DNA from: Verrucomicrobiales bacterium
Lineage (GTDB): Bacteria > Verrucomicrobiota > Verrucomicrobiia > Limisphaerales > UBA1096
Direction: 5' to 3'
Assembly (NCBI GenBank): GCA_002721375.1
Contig: PBKH01000041.1
Location: forward strand, 19,826-27,538
DNA length: 7,713 nucleotides
Shown: positions 1-6,737 of the stretch, piece by piece
Layout: every line of letters starts with the position of its first letter
How positions within the stretch are numbered: position 1 is the stretch's first letter
The notes under the pieces: model-generated
Seen by the model: only the letters and a program-made list of their open reading frames with translations
Databases searched by the model: none
Told to the model about the DNA's origin: nothing
Translations under genes and position numbers: made by a program

Positions 1-1329
1 TTCGTGATTCTCGATGAGGCGCACAACATCGGTCCGGTTGCTTCAAAGCACATGGGACTTAGCATTTCGAGTGGTCAGGTGCGATTTAACTTGCAACGTC
101 TTTGGAATTCAAAAACCAACAAGGGATTGCTTGGTGTTTTGCGAGAGTCGAATGCAACTCGGATGGTTGAGGAGGCCTTAATGGCGATGGAGCAGTTCTT
201 TGGCGAACTTGAGGTAGCGTGCGAAGAGTTGAATGAGCGGCAGGCTATTTCCAATCAGTTCGGTGGGATCAATAACCGTATTTGGAAGGAGCTGCGCGTG
301 CGTAAACCGGGCTTGGTTGACGACTCTTTGACGCGACCGCTCCAGCGAGTCCGTGATGTTTTGCTACAGGCTTGCGATTGTACGGATGATGCCGAAACTG
401 TTCAGGAATTGGGGGAATTTATTCGGCGGATCGGTGAACTGCGAGACGGAGTGTTATTGTTTCTTTCGCAGGCTTCGGACGAGCATGTTTACTGGGTGGA
501 AAAATCCGGCAAATCCGGCACGATCTCGTCTCTCAATGCCGCACCAGTAGATGTGGCATTGCATCTTCGGCGTCGGCTCTTTCTCTGTAGTTCGCCGGTG
601 ATGCTGACGAGTGCAACCATGGCATTGAGCGATTCCACCGCGCCGAAAACCAAGGGTGGTCTAGACTATTTCGCCGGTCAGATTGGTGCGGAGCATATCA
701 ATGCCCTGCAGGTTGGTTCGCCGTTCGACTATGAGCGTCAGATGAAACTATATATTGCTGGTAAGATGCCTGATCCGCGTGAACAGGAATACCGTGACGC
801 TTTGGCTGGGAAACTCCGTCATTTTATCGAGATGAGCGGTGGCCGTGCCTTCGTGCTATTTACTAACTACAAACTGATGCGCGAGGTGTCGGAGGAACTT
901 GAAGAATTTTTCGTCGATCACGGCTGGGACTGTCATGTGCAGGGGGGCGGCGTGCCCCGTTCAACAATGCTTGAGCGTTTTAAACGTGATGAGGAGTCGG
1001 TGCTCTTTGGTACCGACAGTTTTTGGCAAGGTGTCGACGTACCGGGCGATGCGCTGAGAAATGTTATTATCACTCGGTTGCCATTTGCAGTGCCGGATCA
1101 TCCGCTAGTTGAGGCAAAGATCGAAGCAATCGAAGCTCGCGATGGCAACCCGTTCATGGAGTTTTCACTTCCAGTCGCGGTACTTAAATTTCGACAGGGT
1201 GTCGGAAGGCTCATCCGTACCAAGAACGACGAAGGCATGGTCGTAGTGCTCGACAGCCGTGTATTAACCAAGCGCTACGGCCAGATTTTCCTCGATTCAC
1301 TTCCTAAATGTCCGACTGAGGTTGTATGA
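1..1329 (+). CDS. ATP-dependent DNA helicase, DinG/Rad3 (XPD-like) family, C-terminal part
   Basis: This is the 3' part of a superfamily 2 helicase gene. It is open at the left edge, and 442 codons remain before TGA at 1327-1329. The fragment starts at Walker B/motif II (VILDEAHN; D5-E-A-H8 counted from base 1). Next come a helical arch-like region (about residues 20-150), motif III (LTSATMAL, about 202-209), motif IV (RAFVLFTNYKLM, about 282), motif V (TDSFWQGVDVPG, 338-349) and motif VI (QGVGRLIRT, 399-407). The QGVGRLIR signature and the SFWQGVD block are typical of DinG/YoaA-type enzymes. These are 5'-3' DNA helicases that use ATP to resolve R-loops, G-quadruplexes and other structures during repair. 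Walker A and the region that would hold the iron-sulfur cysteines lie outside the window, so cluster binding cannot be judged. A 3'-5' exonuclease fusion upstream, as in Firmicutes DinG, cannot be excluded. The next gene starts 61 bases downstream on the same strand. The family call is firm; the symbol is left blank because DinG and YoaA cannot be separated here. Confidence 0.93.
   Translation, partial: FVILDEAHNIGPVASKHMGLSISSGQVRFNLQRLWNSKTNKGLLGVLRESNATRMVEEALMAMEQFFGELEVACEELNERQAISNQFGGINNRIWKELRVRKPGLVDDSLTRPLQRVRDVLLQACDCTDDAETVQELGEFIRRIGELRDGVLLFLSQASDEHVYWVEKSGKSGTISSLNAAPVDVALHLRRRLFLCSSPVMLTSATMALSDSTAPKTKGGLDYFAGQIGAEHINALQVGSPFDYERQMKLYIAGKMPDPREQEYRDALAGKLRHFIEMSGGRAFVLFTNYKLMREVSEELEEFFVDHGWDCHVQGGGVPRSTMLERFKRDEESVLFGTDSFWQGVDVPGDALRNVIITRLPFAVPDHPLVEAKIEAIEARDGNPFMEFSLPVAVLKFRQGVGRLIRTKNDEGMVVVLDSRVLTKRYGQIFLDSLPKCPTEVV
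502..519 (+). repeat. Two tandem copies of a 9-bp unit inside the helicase gene
   Basis: The unit AAATCCGGC occurs twice in perfect tandem (502-510 and 511-519). It is in frame and encodes Lys-Ser-Gly-Lys-Ser-Gly directly after the VYWVEK segment. It lies in the variable loop between the arch region and motif III, where DinG-like proteins differ in length. It is probably a small in-frame duplication with no separate function. Confidence 0.85.
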
Positions 1330-1390
1330 TTTTTGTATACACCACGTCTGGAATTGAACGGACCGCATTCTGAGGGCATCCTAAACCGCT

Positions 1391-3574
1391 ATGAGAGTCC
1401 GCCGTTTCGGGTTTCTTTTTATTCTGGCATTTGCCAGCAAACTAAATGCGCAATTTGATAATCCGTTTGGGCTAAGCCAATCCGGTGGAGGGGCCAAGTC
1501 GGCAACAATGGTTAATCTTCTGTTGTCGCACAAGATGGTTAAGGCGGGGACAACGGTTATGGCTGGCCTAGAGTTGACGATGGACGACGGTTGGCACACG
1601 TACTGGATCAACCCTGGTGAGGCAGGCATTGCGACTAGTGTCGACTGGCTACTCCCCAAGGGAGTCAGTGCTGGGCCGATCCGGTGGCCTGTGCCGGAAA
1701 AGTTTACGGCGCTGGATTCAGTCGGCTACGGTTATCACGGCAAAACGATCCTACTTGTACCGCTTACGATTGACTCCGATGCTGTGCTTGGCCAAGCTGA
1801 AATCTCCGGCAAGGTTAGTTGGCTTGAGTGTAAAGTAAGTTGTATTCCTCGTGATCAATCTGTGAGCGGTACGATGATAATCGCTGGCTCGGACACTCTC
1901 TCTAACGACGCACCTCGGCTTGAGGAAGCAAAGAAACAACTGCCGAAAGTTGATTCTGAACTTTCAGTTAAATCGGTGTGGGATGGTCAAGTCAAAAACG
2001 ATGAACGGTCGTTACTGATCGAGTTTAACGCTGGTCAGGCGGGAGTTGATTGCGATTTCTTCTCAATAATGCCATCCGAGGCGTTTGGTATCTCGCCAGA
2101 AAGCACAGTGACAGTGATCAATGAAGATCGCGTTCGAATTCGAAAAACCGTGACTAAATACGAGGGTGCTTGGCCGATCGAACTCTCTGGTTTGGCTGTT
2201 CGGGGCCTAAAGGATCACACCAAAACAGAAGCATTTCATGTTCGTGTCCCGATTTTGATTCCCAATTCAGGAAACGCTGGAACGGCTACGATTAAACCAC
2301 CATATATAACACCGGACAGGTCACTCTGGCAAATGCTGTTATATGCGTTTATAGGTGGACTCATTTTGAACGTTATGCCGTGCGTGCTGCCAGTGATCTC
2401 TCTGAAGATTCTCGGTTTTGTCAATCAAAGTAAGGAGTCGCAAGCACGTATGCGATTGCTAGGTATGCTATACGGCGCAGGGGTAGTTGTGTCGTTTCTG
2501 GCAATGGCTGGTGTGGTGATAGGAGTGAAAAGTGCAGGAGCACTGGCCAGTTGGGGTATGCAGATGTCTAACCCGCAGTTCGTTGTTTTGCTTACCGTAC
2601 TGATTCTTCTGGTATCGCTCAACTTATTTGGTTTGTTCGAGGTAACATTGGGATCGGTCAGTGTGGCGGCCGGCTCTTTGGCGAGCCGGGAGGGGTCTGT
2701 AGGTGCGTTTTTTAATGGAGTCTTGGCCACGGTGTTGGCGACTCCCTGCACAGCGCCATTTCTTGCACCGGCGCTTGGCTTTGCCTTTACTCAGTCTTCC
2801 AGCGTGATCTTGTTAGTATTCGTTACTGTTGCGTTTGGTCTGGCATTCCCTTACATCCTACTCAGTTGGAATCCAAATTGGCTGCGTTTTTTGCCCAAGT
2901 CGGGGCCGTGGATGGAGCGGTTAAAGGTGGCGATGGGATTCCCGATGCTGGCCACGGTCATTTGGTTGTTCACGGTGAGCATTGAGTATTACGGGAGCAG
3001 GGTGTTGTGGTTCGGTATTTTTTTGATCTTGATCGCAATGGCTGCATGGGTGTTTGGTGAGTTTTTTCAGCGTGGCACTAGGCGACGCGGTCTCGCTCTT
3101 GGGATATCTGGGGCGCTTGCTTTGGGAGGGGTCGTGTTCGGCCTTGAGGGCCAGATGCAATGGCGTACGCCGGTCGATCCGTCACAGTCCAGCGACGGTG
3201 TGGTGCAGGATTTCCCCGGCGGCATCCGCTGGCACCGTTGGAGCAAAGGAGCAGTGACCAAGGCGCGTGAAGCGGGTCATCCGGTGTTGGTAGATTTCAC
3301 GGCTAAGTGGTGCCTGACCTGCATCGCCAATAAAAAAACAAGCATCGATATCGAGTCGGTGCGCGCTGTGTTAGCAGAGAATGATTTCAAGGTATTCCGG
3401 GCCGATTATACGCACCGTTCGGATAAAATCACGAAAGAGCTGCATAGTCTAGGCAGGGCGGGTGTGCCGCTTGTGCTGGTGTTTCCGCGCGACAAAAAAT
3501 CCGAACCTCAGATGCTTCCTGAGTTGCTGACTCCCGATATTGTTCTAAACGCGTTAAGTAAAGCTGCAGGGTGA
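1391..3574 (+). CDS. Thiol:disulfide interchange protein, DsbD/ScsB type (three modules)
   Basis: This inner-membrane reductase (727 aa) would take electrons from cytoplasmic thioredoxin and pass them to periplasmic thiol partners, supporting disulfide isomerisation, cytochrome c maturation or stress tolerance. Residues 1-20 form a signal peptide (MRVRR, a hydrophobic core, cleavage likely after LNA20), which supports the ATG at 1391. Residues about 38-290 form a periplasmic domain with the WHTYWINPGEAG block typical of ScsB and DsbD-like N-terminal domains, and a CxxxC pair (C147, C151). Eight hydrophobic segments follow (about 313-335, 356-380, 396-418, 440-463, 471-493, 512-532, 537-556, 567-584). 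They carry the paired membrane cysteines of the CcdA/DsbD core: C331 in NVMPCVLP and C453 in ATPCTAP. The C-terminal thioredoxin domain (about 612-727) has WCLTC (C641, C644) and the cis-proline loop GVP (691-693). All three redox pairs are intact. No Shine-Dalgarno is well placed; the nearest GAGGG ends 14 bases before ATG. No partner thiol protein is encoded nearby, so DsbD-like versus ScsB-like function is undecided. Confidence 0.95.
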   Translation: MRVRRFGFLFILAFASKLNAQFDNPFGLSQSGGGAKSATMVNLLLSHKMVKAGTTVMAGLELTMDDGWHTYWINPGEAGIATSVDWLLPKGVSAGPIRWPVPEKFTALDSVGYGYHGKTILLVPLTIDSDAVLGQAEISGKVSWLECKVSCIPRDQSVSGTMIIAGSDTLSNDAPRLEEAKKQLPKVDSELSVKSVWDGQVKNDERSLLIEFNAGQAGVDCDFFSIMPSEAFGISPESTVTVINEDRVRIRKTVTKYEGAWPIELSGLAVRGLKDHTKTEAFHVRVPILIPNSGNAGTATIKPPYITPDRSLWQMLLYAFIGGLILNVMPCVLPVISLKILGFVNQSKESQARMRLLGMLYGAGVVVSFLAMAGVVIGVKSAGALASWGMQMSNPQFVVLLTVLILLVSLNLFGLFEVTLGSVSVAAGSLASREGSVGAFFNGVLATVLATPCTAPFLAPALGFAFTQSSSVILLVFVTVAFGLAFPYILLSWNPNWLRFLPKSGPWMERLKVAMGFPMLATVIWLFTVSIEYYGSRVLWFGIFLILIAMAAWVFGEFFQRGTRRRGLALGISGALALGGVVFGLEGQMQWRTPVDPSQSSDGVVQDFPGGIRWHRWSKGAVTKAREAGHPVLVDFTAKWCLTCIANKKTSIDIESVRAVLAENDFKVFRADYTHRSDKITKELHSLGRAGVPLVLVFPRDKKSEPQMLPELLTPDIVLNALSKAAG

Positions 3575-3593
3575 GCTATTTTTAAGTGGTTGC

Positions 3594-3617
3594 AGTAGTG
3601 GAGGACTATTTTTTATT
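3594..3617 (+). terminator. Weak candidate intrinsic terminator after the DsbD/ScsB-like gene
   Basis: Twenty bases after the reductase stop, AGTAGT (3594-3599) can pair with ACTATT (3605-3610) around a GGAGG loop, with one G-U pair. A run of six T (3609-3614) and then ATT follows. The position, between convergent genes, is right for a terminator. However, the stem is short and AT-rich and overlaps the T run, so termination here may be inefficient or Rho-dependent. Confidence 0.3.
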
Positions 3618-3622
3618 GTACT

Positions 3623-3652
3623 CTTTGACTCAAATTTCCTTTCGAGCCAAAG
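3623..3652. repeat. Imperfect inverted repeat in the convergent intergenic gap
   Basis: CTTTGACTC (3623-3631) and GAGCCAAAG (3644-3652) are reverse complements at 8 of 9 positions, separated by a 12-base loop. The repeat lies in the 104-base gap between the two convergent stop codons, so it could form a hairpin at the 3' end of either transcript. No T tract follows on either strand, so it is not a classic intrinsic terminator. It may be an RNA-end stabilising stem or may have no function. Confidence 0.4.
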
Positions 3653-3678
3653 TTGTGCAATCTTCATTTGACTGAGCG

Positions 3679-5796
3679 CTATTTATTGATGCCGAGGTCG
3701 TTAAGGAAGGGCTTGAGAGAACGCGGGCGTCCTAGGAATTTTTCAATCGACTCGTTCACGTCGCGTGAATCACCGACTTCATAAATCTCGCGGCGCAGTC
3801 GCATGCCGGCCTTTTTGTCGTAGTAACGGTTTGGAGCTTTCTCAAACACCGTTGCCATATCCGCCGAGATGGCATCGGCCCAGGCGTAGCCGTAGTAGCC
3901 GGCGTCGTAGCCCATTAGGTGGCCAAAGTAGCCGACGAACGATGTGTTGTCCTGCGGCTTCATGTATATATTTTCGGTGATTTGGTGAGATAACTTTACC
4001 GGATCAACAGCTTTGGCTTCATCTACGCTCAAAGTATGCAGGCCGAGGTCGACTAGTCCGTACGAAAGTTGGCGACGATAGTGTCGCGCGATAGTGGCTT
4101 TCTTAGCCTCTTGTAGTTTATCAAGAACAGACTGTGGGATTTTTTTTGATGAGTCCTGATAGTCCGCTGCAAAGGCATCGAGTACGGTCTTGTCCCAGAT
4201 CCAGTTCTCCAGCATTTGCGAGGGTGCTTCAACAAAGTCACGTGGCACACTTGTGCCGGCAAATCGACTGTATTTTGTACGGGTTAAAATACCGTGCAAC
4301 GCGTGGCCGAACTCGTGGAACAATGTTTCGACATTGTCGTGCGATAGCAACGAAGGTTTGTCTTTTCCGGGCGTTGGGAAATTGCAAATGAGCGCCACAG
4401 TGGGTCGCTGATAATGTCCGCTTGGCAACTGTTTACCCGAAATAAGAGGAAACATAGCGAAGTGGTTGTACTTGCCTTCGCGTGGGAACATGTCGAGATA
4501 CAAAGCCCCAAGCGGTTCACCAGACAGTGAGTCATAAACGAGATGGAGCGTGACCTTGTCGTTCCACTTATAGTTCGGTTGGGTTTCAATGATCTTCAAG
4601 CGGAAGATTTCTTCGTACACCCGGAACATGCCTTTCAAGGTTTGTTCATACGGAAAGAAAACGCGCAATTGTTCTGCGTCAACTGAGAATTTTTCTTTCT
4701 TATAGAGGTTCTCATAATAAAAAATATCCCACATGTGGACTACGGCGTCTGGGTCGTTGGTTTCCTTCCGTTTGATCTTGGTGAACTCCGCCATCTCGGC
4801 TTTCCACTTTGGTTCGAGACCTTCCTTGAGATTGATCAAAAAATCGTATGCAGTTTTACCATCGCCCGCCATTTTGACTTCGCATCGGTAGTCAGCCCAT
4901 GTCTCGTAACCAAGCTTGGCCGCGATCACTGCTCGCAGTTGCAGTATTTTTTTTAGTAATGGTAAATTCTTTTCGCTGGCTAGCACCAGCCGCTCAGCTG
5001 AAAAACGCATACGTGTCTTTTCAAGTTTTGCATTGCGCAAAATGTTGAGATAGTGAAATGTGACATTGGCTTGCAGAGTGTACTCGTCATTCCCGGTCTT
5101 GACCTGTTCAAGAAAGGATTCTGGCAAGCCCTTGAGTTCTGACTTGGTGAACTTTATCGATTTCTTGGCCTTGGTGATGTTTGTGCGGAATTCCGTTGTG
5201 GCAGCGGCAAGTTCCTTGCGAAGTGCTTCGACCTCATCTCGTTCGGCCTTAACCAAATGCAAACCGGCACGGCGGTAGTCGCGTAATGTCTGCTCGAGGA
5301 GCCGCTTGGCTTCGCCCTCTAGGTTCGGATTGGTGTCAGCGAAGGCATTCACTACCCGATAGACATCCTCTCGGTAATCTAGTCCGACCGACCATTCGTC
5401 GACTTTTTTAATAGCTTCAGTCGCTTTCGAACGGTGTTCGGCGTTCTCGCTAGTTTCCTTAAGCATGTAGGTGCGATTAGCTACCAATGATACTTCGAAT
5501 GAAATATCATCCAGTGCGCCGATGGTGTTCACGAATGTCATCTCGCTGGGCTTTAGTTTGGCGATCGCATTGAGTTTTGCGTTAGCTACTTCGATTGCGG
5601 CATCTACTGCTTCCATCGAGGCCTGTGGGGAGAGTTCGAACGGCGGTAGCGACACCATTGATCCATGGGTCTTTGCAACGTTCTCGAATTTGTCCCAGTC
5701 GTCAGAGAATTCTGCTTCTAGCGTGTAGTTGATGGTGAACGAGGAACAGGCAACTAGTATGCCTGTAACTATGAGAAGCATCGAGCGGACTATCAT
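3679..5796 (-). CDS. Zinc oligopeptidase of family M3 (thimet oligopeptidase-like), predicted lipoprotein
   Basis: This metallopeptidase (705 aa from the ATG at 5796) would cleave short peptides inside a closed channel. The zinc site is complete: HEFGH at 494-498 gives two histidines and the catalytic glutamate, and E523 in DFVEAPSQMLENW is the third ligand, 25 residues after the second histidine as the family requires. The GYDAGYYGY block at 629-637 is the substrate-binding tyrosine segment of thimet and Dcp-type enzymes. The N-terminal half is helical with charged heptad-like stretches, and total length fits the family (about 680-715). Unusually, it starts with a lipoprotein signal: an Arg4-containing n-region, a hydrophobic core and lipobox LVAC with C17, followed by Ser-Ser, which suggests outer-membrane sorting. 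A TTG at 5805 would add three residues and an ATG at 5781 would remove five; ATG 5796 keeps the n-region arginine. No clear ribosome binding site is visible for any of the three. The upstream methyltransferase ends 43 bases before the start, suggesting co-transcription. Two A8 tracts (4140-4147, 4947-4954) lie in the gene, but the frame is intact. Confidence 0.94.
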   Translation of the reverse strand: MIVRSMLLIVTGILVACSSFTINYTLEAEFSDDWDKFENVAKTHGSMVSLPPFELSPQASMEAVDAAIEVANAKLNAIAKLKPSEMTFVNTIGALDDISFEVSLVANRTYMLKETSENAEHRSKATEAIKKVDEWSVGLDYREDVYRVVNAFADTNPNLEGEAKRLLEQTLRDYRRAGLHLVKAERDEVEALRKELAAATTEFRTNITKAKKSIKFTKSELKGLPESFLEQVKTGNDEYTLQANVTFHYLNILRNAKLEKTRMRFSAERLVLASEKNLPLLKKILQLRAVIAAKLGYETWADYRCEVKMAGDGKTAYDFLINLKEGLEPKWKAEMAEFTKIKRKETNDPDAVVHMWDIFYYENLYKKEKFSVDAEQLRVFFPYEQTLKGMFRVYEEIFRLKIIETQPNYKWNDKVTLHLVYDSLSGEPLGALYLDMFPREGKYNHFAMFPLISGKQLPSGHYQRPTVALICNFPTPGKDKPSLLSHDNVETLFHEFGHALHGILTRTKYSRFAGTSVPRDFVEAPSQMLENWIWDKTVLDAFAADYQDSSKKIPQSVLDKLQEAKKATIARHYRRQLSYGLVDLGLHTLSVDEAKAVDPVKLSHQITENIYMKPQDNTSFVGYFGHLMGYDAGYYGYAWADAISADMATVFEKAPNRYYDKKAGMRLRREIYEVGDSRDVNESIEKFLGRPRSLKPFLNDLGINK

Positions 5797-5839
5797 GTGC
5801 TGCAAACTACCGGCGGTGGATGGTTCCGCTCAAGCAGAT

Positions 5840-6646
5840 TCAGGGGGTAAAAATTTTGGTTGATGCCACTTGGCTGAATGTGGGTGTGTCGATACGCCTC
5901 GCCTTGAGCGCCACGTACGGTGGTACGTATTGGCTGCGATGCTGAAAGGTTCCGGGCTCCGCCCCGATTTCACCATGTTTCGGCTCGGCCAAGTCCTCAA
6001 TTACGAAGCCCGCTCGGCAAAGCCCGCCAATCAGTTCCTCCCATCGATGAACGAATTCAAGTGCTCCTTTCTCGCGGTGTTCGAAGTCCCCCTGCAACGG
6101 AGGCAGAGGCCCCTTATCATAATAGTTTTGCGTGATCGCATAGCCGTTCGGGAATGGTGTTGGTGCTGACTGAAGGTTGATTGGCTGCTTGTGCTGACTC
6201 AGGTAATGCCCTCCCACGCGAAGCACTCTGGCGATCTCTTTGTAGACCTCGGCTAGGTTGTGCACGTAACATGTACTGACCGGTTGGGTGACGAGATCAA
6301 ACGACGCGTTCGCGAGCATTGGCATGTTGTCCATCGACGCAGCGATAGTTTTGAGATCGAGTCCTCGTTCAGAGGCTACACGTTGATCCTGCTCGAGCAT
6401 GGCTGGGCTGAGATCCAGTACTGTGACTTTGGCTCCGGCAGCAGCGTAGAGAGGCCCCTGTAATCCTCCTCCGCCTGCGAGGCATAGTACTTGTTTTCCA
6501 TCGAGCCTGCCATCGATCCAGCCTCGGCCATTGATGGCCTTTAGTGGTTCATTGAATTCGTCGTCACGTGCGGTTCGTGTATGCAACAGGCCCTTTCGAA
6601 CACGTTGGTCCCACACGTCGCGGTTGTGATCCCGGGTAAGTTTCAT
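5840..6646 (-). CDS. Class I SAM-dependent methyltransferase, substrate unknown
   Basis: This 268-aa cytoplasmic protein has a Rossmann-fold methyltransferase core. Motif I is VLCLAGGGGLQG (53-64), the glycine loop that holds S-adenosylmethionine. The acidic residue ending strand 2 is D78 in VTVLDLS, followed by SPAMLEQDQ. ASMDNMPM (103-110) is the adenine-binding region, FDLV (116-119) is strand 4, and EIARVLRVGGHYL (137-149) is the usual post-motif III segment of UbiE-like and 'methyltransferase 11' proteins. Residues about 155-245 (KQPINLQ, RWEELIGGLCRAGF) form a family-specific part with no substrate signature I recognise. The ATG at 6646 is preferred because NRDVWDQRV near the N terminus resembles the start of related proteins. 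No Shine-Dalgarno precedes it. It is the first gene of a likely two-gene unit with the M3 peptidase and is divergent from the DEAD-box helicase. Small-molecule, lipid or quinone methylation are all possible; none can be chosen. Confidence 0.9.
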   Translation of the reverse strand: MKLTRDHNRDVWDQRVRKGLLHTRTARDDEFNEPLKAINGRGWIDGRLDGKQVLCLAGGGGLQGPLYAAAGAKVTVLDLSPAMLEQDQRVASERGLDLKTIAASMDNMPMLANASFDLVTQPVSTCYVHNLAEVYKEIARVLRVGGHYLSQHKQPINLQSAPTPFPNGYAITQNYYDKGPLPPLQGDFEHREKGALEFVHRWEELIGGLCRAGFVIEDLAEPKHGEIGAEPGTFQHRSQYVPPYVALKARRIDTPTFSQVASTKIFTP

Positions 6647-6669
6647 AGGGCGTTTTTAGCTCTGGCTGA

Positions 6670-6685
6670 GCGCTTGGCCAAGTGC
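6670..6685. promoter_or_regulatory. Palindrome in the divergent intergenic region, candidate operator
   Basis: GCGCTTGGCCAAGTGC is a 16-base palindrome with a perfect 10-base core (CTTGGCCAAG) and one mismatched pair outside it. It begins 24 bases upstream of the methyltransferase start and ends 53 bases before the DEAD-box helicase start. In a 91-base divergent region, this is where a dimeric regulator could affect both promoters. I could not place convincing -35/-10 boxes around it, so a regulatory role is inferred from symmetry and position only. Confidence 0.35.
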
Positions 6686-6687
6686 TT

Positions 6688-6708
6688 ATGGGATTTTACA
6701 TTTCCCAT
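6688..6708. repeat. Short inverted repeat next to the palindrome
   Basis: ATGGGA (6688-6693) and TCCCAT (6703-6708) are perfect reverse complements flanking a nine-base AT-rich spacer (TTTTACATT). The repeat lies two bases after the palindrome and 30 bases before the DEAD-box helicase start. It could be a second operator-like site or a small 5'-UTR hairpin, or chance; a 6-base match alone is weak evidence. Confidence 0.3.
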
Positions 6709-6737
6709 TGTAGGTATTTCTGTTAAATCCAACGGCC

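Noticed and set aside
1330..1390. Possible terminator or promoter between the DinG-like helicase and the reductase (GTATAC palindrome at 1335-1340; GTCTG/CGGAC stem).
   Set aside because: The stem is only five pairs with a G-U and has no T tract after it. No -35/-10 pair with sensible spacing was found, so nothing firm can be annotated.
2425..2751. Antisense open frame of 108 codons inside the reductase gene.
   Set aside because: It lies opposite the membrane-helix region of a clearly real gene, its translation has no recognisable domain, and it shows no start signal. It is a shadow frame.
4053..4262. Alternative-frame minus-strand ORF overlapping the A8 tract at 4140-4147, as a possible frameshift product.
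   Set aside because: It is in the +1 frame relative to the peptidase, whereas the A_AAA_AAA site would give a -1 shift, which ends after six codons.
5471..5728. Open frame of 85 codons on the + strand opposite the start of the M3 peptidase.
   Set aside because: Its Ala/Ser-rich, membrane-like translation is the complement of the helical lysine/glutamate-rich N-terminal lobe. No independent support.
3679..5805. Start of the M3 peptidase at TTG 5805 rather than ATG 5796.
   Set aside because: The TTG only adds Met-Gln-His before ATG and has no better ribosome binding site. The signal peptide is complete from 5796. The choice is not certain.
6688..6730. Sigma70-type promoter for the DEAD-box helicase (TTTACA at 6695-6700 with GTTAAA at 6722-6727).
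   Set aside because: The spacing of 21 bases is too long and the -10 match is poor, so I did not call it.
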